Part shown: in pieces, positions 60,222 through 64,000 of the stretch
Layout: each line of letters opens with the position of its first letter
Numbering within the stretch: position 1 is the stretch's first letter
Source: Curtobacterium sp. MCSS17_008
GTDB lineage: Bacteria > Actinomycetota > Actinomycetes > Actinomycetales > Microbacteriaceae
DNA length: 64,000 nt
NCBI RefSeq assembly: GCF_003234185.1
Contig: NZ_QKSM01000001.1
Location: 62,001-126,000, forward strand
Direction: 5' to 3'
Translations under genes and position numbers: made by a program
Notes under the pieces: model-generated
The model's database searches: none
Seen by the model: the letters and a program-made list of their open reading frames with translations, nothing else
What the model was told of the DNA's origin: nothing

Positions 60222-60952
60222 AGGCAGCACCCGAGGACCAGGTCGTCCTCCTCGACCTCCAGCGCCTCGACAACGACGTGACCCGTCTGTCGCACCGCAT
60301 CACCTCGCTGCAGAAGGGCGACCGGCTCACCGAACTCGGCGCCACTGCTGCGTCACTCCGCGCCGAGCTCGTCGCCGCGACCGGCAAGGCCGAGGACGCC
60401 GAGCGCGACCTCGCTCGCCTGGAGTCCGACATCGCGACCGCGCAGGCCCGCATCCAGCGCGACACCACCATGCTGCAGAACGTGTCGAACGCGAAGGACG
60501 CCGCCGGGCTGCAGAGCGAGATGGAGTCGCTCGACCGGCGCGTCGGCGACCTCGAGACCGCCGAGCTGGAGGTCATGGAGCAGCTCGACGTCCACCGCGG
60601 CCGGGTCGGTGACCTCGAGGCGCAGCTGGCGCAGGTCGAGGCCGACCGTGCGGCCCTGGTGGGGGAGCGTGACGCCGAGATCGCCCGTGTCGAGGCCGAT
60701 CGGGAGTCCGCCGTGCAGAGCCGTGCCGCCGTCGCGGCCAAGGTGCCCGCCGACCTGCTCGCCCTCTACGACCGGCAGCGGGCCCGGTACGGCTTCGGCG
60801 CGTCGCTGCTGCAGGGCGGCGTCTCCACGGCGTCGGGCGTGACGCTCACTGCGTCGGACCTCCAGAGGATCCGCCAGGCTGCGCCCGACGACGTCGTGCT
60901 CTGCCCCGACAGCGACGCGATCCTGGTGCGGACCGCCGAGTCCGGCCTGTAG
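60218..60952 (+). CDS. DUF164/C4-type zinc-ribbon family protein lacking zinc cysteines
   Basis: This 244-residue coiled-coil protein is always paired with Nif3 in Actinobacteria. Most of the chain is long heptad-like helix (residues 15-180). Its relatives end in a four-cysteine zinc ribbon shaped like C-G-G-C...C-x-x-C. Here the region reads GGVSTASGVTLTASDLQRI then DDVVLCPDSDAILVRTAESG, keeping only one cysteine (Cys229). Zinc binding therefore seems lost while the flanking residues are kept. GTG 60218 overlaps the Nif3 stop. Function in the family is poorly known. Confidence 0.88.
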   Translation: MKAAPEDQVVLLDLQRLDNDVTRLSHRITSLQKGDRLTELGATAASLRAELVAATGKAEDAERDLARLESDIATAQARIQRDTTMLQNVSNAKDAAGLQSEMESLDRRVGDLETAELEVMEQLDVHRGRVGDLEAQLAQVEADRAALVGERDAEIARVEADRESAVQSRAAVAAKVPADLLALYDRQRARYGFGASLLQGGVSTASGVTLTASDLQRIRQAAPDDVVLCPDSDAILVRTAESGL

Positions 60953-60962
60953 TCGGAGGGAC

Positions 60963-61012
60963 CGCCGGAGGGGAGGCGCGGGGCGGCGACGCGACGCGCC
61001 TCCCGTCCGGCG
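60963..61012. terminator. 17-bp hairpin after zinc-ribbon-family gene
   Basis: CGCCGGAGGGGAGGCGC (60963-60979) pairs with GCGCCTCCCGTCCGGCG (60996-61012) except at one position. It begins 10 bases after the stop. A member of the dispersed hairpin family, likely a terminator. Confidence 0.72.
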
Positions 61013-61037
61013 CTCGGTGCGTCCCGCCGGTGCGCGC

Positions 61038-61114
61038 GCTCCGTGTGCCCGGGCCTCCGTGTGCCCGGCGCTCCGTGCGTCCGGGCCTCGTGTGCCCGGC
61101 GCTCCGTGGGCCGG
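61038..61114. repeat. Degenerate 16-bp tandem repeat next to rnpB 3' end
   Basis: About five units of GCTCCGTGTGCCCGGG or CCTCCGTGTGCCCGGC alternate between 61038 and 61114, with small changes in the fourth and fifth copies. The array occupies almost the whole gap between the hairpin and the 3' end of rnpB, so rnpB read-through RNA would contain it. Confidence 0.7.
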
Positions 61115-61119
61115 TGGTG

Positions 61120-61478
61120 CGAATGGGCCGGCCGTACGCCGGGTTCTGTCCCGCTCTCGCGGTGACGGCCATCTCTCTCGGACCGACGTTGCCGCCGGCC
61201 TCCAGCGGTCCACCCGAGGACTCAGCGAGCAGCCTCGTCGTCCTCTGTCTGACCTTGCTCCGGGCGAGGTTTACCGAGCAGGTCCGGTCACCCGGACCCC
61301 TGGTGGTCTCTTACACCGCCGTTTCACCCTTACCGACGTCGCCGCCGGCGGTCTGCTTTCTGTGGCACTGTCTCGCGGATTGCTCCGGGTGGGTGTTACC
61401 CACCGCCCTGCTCTGTGGAGCCCGGACGTTCCTCGGCACTCCCGGGGGAGTGACGCGACCGTCTCACCGACCCATTCG
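61120..61478 (-). ncRNA. rnpB: RNase P RNA
   Basis: This is the catalytic RNA that trims tRNA 5' ends. Read on the minus strand it contains the universal core GAGGAACGTCCGGGCTCCAC and, near the 3' end, AGAACCCGGCGTA, which form the two halves of P4 and neighbouring conserved regions. CGAATGGG at the 5' end (61471-61478) pairs with CCCATTCG at the 3' end (61120-61127), which is helix P1 and fixes the boundaries. The length of about 359 nt is normal for the bacterial A type. TAGACT (61487-61492, minus) is the probable -10. Confidence 0.96.
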
Positions 61479-61576
61479 CACGCCCGAGTCTACCGGTGCC
61501 GCGCTCGACCACCGTCCGCCGCGCTTCCTCGGGCGGCACCGCTTCGGCGCCCGGCGCGCGCAGGCTGGCGCGTTCC

Positions 61577-61658
61577 GGTCGCACGACGCGCCGCCTGCGT
61601 CGAGGCGCCGCGGCGTGCCGCGCGACCGGAACGCACGCGAGCGGCGTGTTGTGCGACC
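61577..61658. repeat. Second cluster of GGTCGCACGACGCGCCG repeats
   Basis: Copies lie at 61577-61593 (direct), 61611-61627 (inverted, two or three changes) and 61642-61658 (inverted, two changes). The first matches the 14385-14401 copy exactly. Direct and inverted copies can fold on each other. The cluster is between the rnpB promoter region and the ppgK stop. Its biological role is unknown. Confidence 0.75.
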
Positions 61659-61687
61659 GCGGCTCGGCGGGCCGGGGAGACCCCCGC

Positions 61688-62437
61688 TCAGCGCGAGCGT
61701 GCCGCCAGCGTCGCCGCACCGATGATGCCGGCGTTGTTGCGGAGGGTCGCGGGGATGATGGCCGCTTGCAGGTCGAGCAGCGGCAGGAACTCCTCGTGGT
61801 GCTTCGACACGCCGCCGCCCACGACGAAGAGCTCGGGGGAGAGCAGCGCCTCGAGCGTCGAGTAGTACTTCTGCAGTCGCTTCGCCCAGTGCTTCCAGGA
61901 CAGCTCGTCCCGCTCCTTCGCAGCGAAGGACGCGCGGGTCTCGGCGTCGTGCCCGTCGATCTCCAGGTGCCCGAGCTCCGAGTTGACGATGAGCACGCCG
62001 TCGTTGATGAGCGCGGTGCCGATCCCGGTGCCGAGCGTCGTGACGACGACGAGCCCCTCCTTGCCCTTCGCGGCGCCGAACTGCTGCTCGGCGAACCCGG
62101 CGGCGTCGGCGTCGTTGACGAAGTGGATGGACCGGCCGAGCTCCTTCTCGAACAGCGCCTCGGCCTCGAACCCGATCCACTTCTTCGACACGTTGGCGGC
62201 GGACATGGTCTTGCCGCCGCGGACGATCGCGGGGAAGCACACGCCCACCGGCACGTCGGCAGCCGGTGCCAGCTCGTCGAGGATGGACTTCGCGACGGCG
62301 ACGATGTCGTTCGGCCTGCCGCCCTCCGGCGTCGCCTTCTTGATCCGGTCGGTCTGCGGTTCGCCGGTGTCGACGTCGACGATCGCGCCCTTGATGCCCG
62401 TACCGCCGATGTCGACGCCGACTGCGAGGGAGGTCAT
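61688..62437 (-). CDS. ppgK: Polyphosphate glucokinase
   Basis: This 249-residue ROK-family kinase phosphorylates glucose using polyphosphate (and ATP), typical of Actinobacteria. The phosphate-binding loop is VGVDIGGTGIKGAIVD. The sugar site has HFVNDADAAGFAE, and the polyphosphate-glucokinase hallmark TLGTGIGTALINDG is followed by SELGHLEI with the catalytic/zinc-region histidine. AGAAAGG lies about nine bases before ATG 62437. It lies 28 bases downstream of map on the same strand and is probably co-transcribed. Confidence 0.96.
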   Translation of the reverse strand: MTSLAVGVDIGGTGIKGAIVDVDTGEPQTDRIKKATPEGGRPNDIVAVAKSILDELAPAADVPVGVCFPAIVRGGKTMSAANVSKKWIGFEAEALFEKELGRSIHFVNDADAAGFAEQQFGAAKGKEGLVVVTTLGTGIGTALINDGVLIVNSELGHLEIDGHDAETRASFAAKERDELSWKHWAKRLQKYYSTLEALLSPELFVVGGGVSKHHEEFLPLLDLQAAIIPATLRNNAGIIGAATLAARSR

Positions 62438-62465
62438 GGGTGTGCCTTTCTGGGGAGGGGTTCCG

Positions 62466-63329
62466 TCAGGAGACGGTGAGGAGTTCCGCGCCGCGCTCGG
62501 TGACGACGAGGGTGTGTTCGAACTGCGCGGTCCACGACTTGTCGCGGGTGCTGACGGTCCAGTCGTCCGACCAGATGTCCGCGTCGATCCCGCCGAGCGT
62601 GAGCATGGGCTCGATCGTGAACACCATCCCGGGCTCGATGACGGTGTCGTACTGGGGCGCGTCGTAGTGGGGGATGATGAGCCCGGAGTGGAAGGCCCGG
62701 CCGACGCCGTGTCCGGTGTAGTCGCGGACGACGCCGTAGCCGAAGCGCTTCGCGTACGCCTCGATCGCGCGGCCGATGACGTTGACCTGGCGGCCGGGAG
62801 CCACGGCCTTGATGCCGCGACGCAGCGCCTCCTCGGTGCGGGTGACGAGGTCCTGCACCGCCGGGGCGGCCTCGCCCACGACGAAGGTGCGGTTCGTGTC
62901 CCCGTGCATCCCGTCCTTGTAGGCGGTGATGTCGATGTTGACGAGGTCGCCCTCCTGCAGCACGGTGTCGTCCGGGATGCCGTGGCAGATGACCTCGTTC
63001 AGGCTCGAGCAGAGGGACTTCGGGTACCCGCGGTACCCGAGCGTCGAGGGGTACGCGCCGTGGGACACGACGAACTCGTGGCCGATCCGGTCGAGCTCGT
63101 CGGTGGTGACGCCGGGGCGGATGGCCGCACCGACGGCGTCGATCGCCTGCGAGGCGATGCGCCCGGCCGTGCGGATCCGCTCGACCTCCTCGGCGGTGTA
63201 GGTGTCGCCGTGGCCGTGCTCGTCGGGTTCGGCGCGTCCGACGTACTCGGGCCGTTCGATGTCCTTCGGGACGGGTCGCTGCGGAGAGATCCGGCCGGCG
63301 GTCAGGTGTCCGTGTGCGTCCCGGGGCAT
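62466..63329 (-). CDS. map: Methionine aminopeptidase type I
   Basis: This metalloprotease removes the initiator methionine after deformylation. At 287 residues it has an N-terminal extension, as in the longer actinobacterial isozyme. Metal ligands are in VNIDITAYKDGMHGDTNRTF (two aspartates), YTGHGVGRAFHSG (histidine), FTIEPML and QFEHTLVV (glutamates). TAGAGT (63337-63342, minus) ends seven bases before ATG 63329, so the transcript is probably leaderless. ppgK follows closely. Confidence 0.96.
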   Translation of the reverse strand: MPRDAHGHLTAGRISPQRPVPKDIERPEYVGRAEPDEHGHGDTYTAEEVERIRTAGRIASQAIDAVGAAIRPGVTTDELDRIGHEFVVSHGAYPSTLGYRGYPKSLCSSLNEVICHGIPDDTVLQEGDLVNIDITAYKDGMHGDTNRTFVVGEAAPAVQDLVTRTEEALRRGIKAVAPGRQVNVIGRAIEAYAKRFGYGVVRDYTGHGVGRAFHSGLIIPHYDAPQYDTVIEPGMVFTIEPMLTLGGIDADIWSDDWTVSTRDKSWTAQFEHTLVVTERGAELLTVS

Positions 63330-63482
63330 GCCGTCCACTCTAACCGGGTGCCGCGGCCCGCCGTCGCCCGGCTGCGCGGGGTCCCGCGGCGACACCGGCG
63401 TCCCGTGCGCACGTCGGCGCCACCGGTGCCTTCGACAGCCAGGGGATCCAGCCGTCCGGCGCACCGCCCACGCACGCACGCT

Positions 63483-63523
63483 GGAGGCCCGTCGCCGGTC
63501 TGCCGGGCCGGCACCGGGCCTCC
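63483..63523. repeat. Hairpin between divergent map and small gene
   Basis: GGAGGCCCG (63483-63491) pairs with CGGGCCTCC (63515-63523), and an inner GCCGG/CCGGC stem (63494-63498/63508-63512) extends it. It resembles the dispersed hairpin family but lies upstream of both flanking genes, where a terminator is not expected. Confidence 0.6.
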
Positions 63524-63550
63524 CGGCTGTGACGTGGGTACGGTGGCGCC

Positions 63551-63730
63551 ATGAGCGACGAACGCATCGAGTCCCAGTGGTGGTTCAACGACAGGACGCA
63601 CGAGGTGGAGCAGGGGCCGCAGTCGCCCCAGCGCGACCGGATCGGCCCCTTCGCCACCCGTGACGAGGCGCAACACGCCCTGGACCGCATCAGGGCGAAC
63701 AACGAGCGCTGGGACGACGAGGACCAATAG
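63551..63730 (+). CDS. Small SPOR-like protein (59 residues)
   Basis: The ORF encodes MSDERIESQWWFNDRTHEVE then GPFATRDEAQHALDRIRANN and an acidic end. The WWFN...T-x-x-V-E-x-G pattern followed by A-x-x-A-x-x-A-L resembles short actinobacterial SPOR-related proteins that sit next to map and glnA. TACGGT ends six bases before ATG 63551, a leaderless start. The glutamine synthetase gene follows after 36 bases. It may bind other proteins rather than glycan; function is unknown. Confidence 0.8.
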   Translation: MSDERIESQWWFNDRTHEVEQGPQSPQRDRIGPFATRDEAQHALDRIRANNERWDDEDQ

Positions 63731-63766
63731 GCTGGGGCCCCCAGCAGCACCACGGAAAGGGCGTCC

Positions 63767-64000
63767 ATGGACAAGCAGACGGACTTCGTGCTCCGCACCA
63801 TCGAGGAGCGGGGCATCAAGTTCATCCGACTCTGGTTCACCGACGTCATCGGCACGCTGAAGTCCGTCGCGATCGCCCCGGCCGAGGTCGAGGGCGCCTT
63901 CGCGGAGGGCATCGGGTTCGACGGTTCCGCGATCGAGGGGCTGACGCGCAGCTACGAGGCCGACGTCCTGGCGCACCCGGACCCCTCGACGTTCCAGATC
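63767..64000 (+). CDS. glnA: Glutamine synthetase, GlnA2-type (3' truncated by window edge)
   Basis: The first 78 residues of a type I glutamine synthetase are visible and the frame is open to the window end. MDKQTDFVLRTIEERGIKFI and IRLWFTDVIGTLKSVAI match the shorter GlnA2-like enzymes of Actinobacteria rather than the main GlnA1. GIGFDGSAIEGLTR is the conserved N-terminal loop that contributes to the neighbouring subunit's active site. GGAAAGG precedes ATG 63767, and TAGGCT at 63728-63733 is a likely -10. It makes glutamine from glutamate, ammonia and ATP; the catalytic core is beyond the edge. Confidence 0.92.
   Translation, partial: MDKQTDFVLRTIEERGIKFIRLWFTDVIGTLKSVAIAPAEVEGAFAEGIGFDGSAIEGLTRSYEADVLAHPDPSTFQI

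Noticed and set aside
63731-63766. A glutamine or other riboswitch ahead of glnA
   Set aside because: Only 36 bases separate the upstream stop from the ATG, too little for a riboswitch; a simple ribosome site is present.

Overview
The window is a very GC-rich chromosomal segment from an actinobacterium, most likely Curtobacterium or a close Microbacteriaceae relative. Signs of this are frequent GTG starts, an aceE-fasR-fabD-fabH-acpP-fabF cluster, polyphosphate glucokinase, a DUF3145 protein, a bacterial type A-like rnpB, a GlnA2-type glutamine synthetase and a DtxR-type iron box. The genus is inferred from gene content, not from a search. I see no insertion sequence, prophage, integrase or CRISPR array. 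Three tRNA genes (Asn-GTT, a CAT tRNA, Val-TAC) sit between ordinary genes.

Layout. 1-5.4 kb: the end of an oligopeptide-type ABC importer (permeases, a fused double ATPase, an odd third ATPase) and a 2-hydroxyacid dehydrogenase. 5.5-14.3 kb: envelope and transport genes (DUF2142 protein, pentapeptide-repeat protein, lipoprotein, DMT transporter, glycosyltransferase, AI-2E-type protein) with peptide deformylase and two conserved DUF proteins. 14.6-22.4 kb: the core lipid block on the minus strand, where aceE makes acetyl-CoA, FasR regulates, and FabD/FabH/AcpP/FabF carry out FAS II initiation and elongation. 22.6-31 kb: a BCP-like peroxiredoxin, two unrelated hydrolases (one a tandem-domain protein preceded by a 33-codon ORF), an aldo/keto reductase, an amino-acid permease that overlaps a convergent membrane protein gene across a 15-bp tandem repeat, and an acyl-CoA synthetase. 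31-44.9 kb: a MarR gene with two small ORFs, a FadD-like ligase, redox and stress enzymes, a secreted GH16 glucanase, a membrane SpoIIE-type phosphatase, a TetR regulator with a membrane protein, and a TDT-family transporter. 45-50.9 kb: the most accessory-looking stretch, with a RES/Xre toxin-antitoxin pair, a zinc-ribbon nuclease-like gene, a hydrolase/gluconate-dehydrogenase-subunit-3 fusion coupled to a GMC oxidoreductase, and a GIY-YIG-type protein. 50.9-52.5 kb: siderophore-interacting protein and a heme-oxygenase-like protein, divergent around an iron box. 52.7-64 kb: ppc, a STAS/anti-sigma kinase pair, an AraC regulator, a small hydrolase, a repeat-containing unknown protein, Nif3 and a zinc-ribbon-family protein, rnpB, ppgK, map, a 59-codon gene and the start of glnA.

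Two signals recur across the window. First, at least 17 genes have a TANNNT-like (or near) hexamer ending 6-7 nt before the start codon and no Shine-Dalgarno sequence, which is the layout of leaderless transcripts. It resolves several start sites and supports a 33-codon ORF. Second, long perfect hairpins of one sequence family (arms containing GGGAGGCGCGG or close variants) lie at many gene 3' ends, and a second inverted-repeat family (GGTCGCACGACGCGCCG) occurs at two loci.
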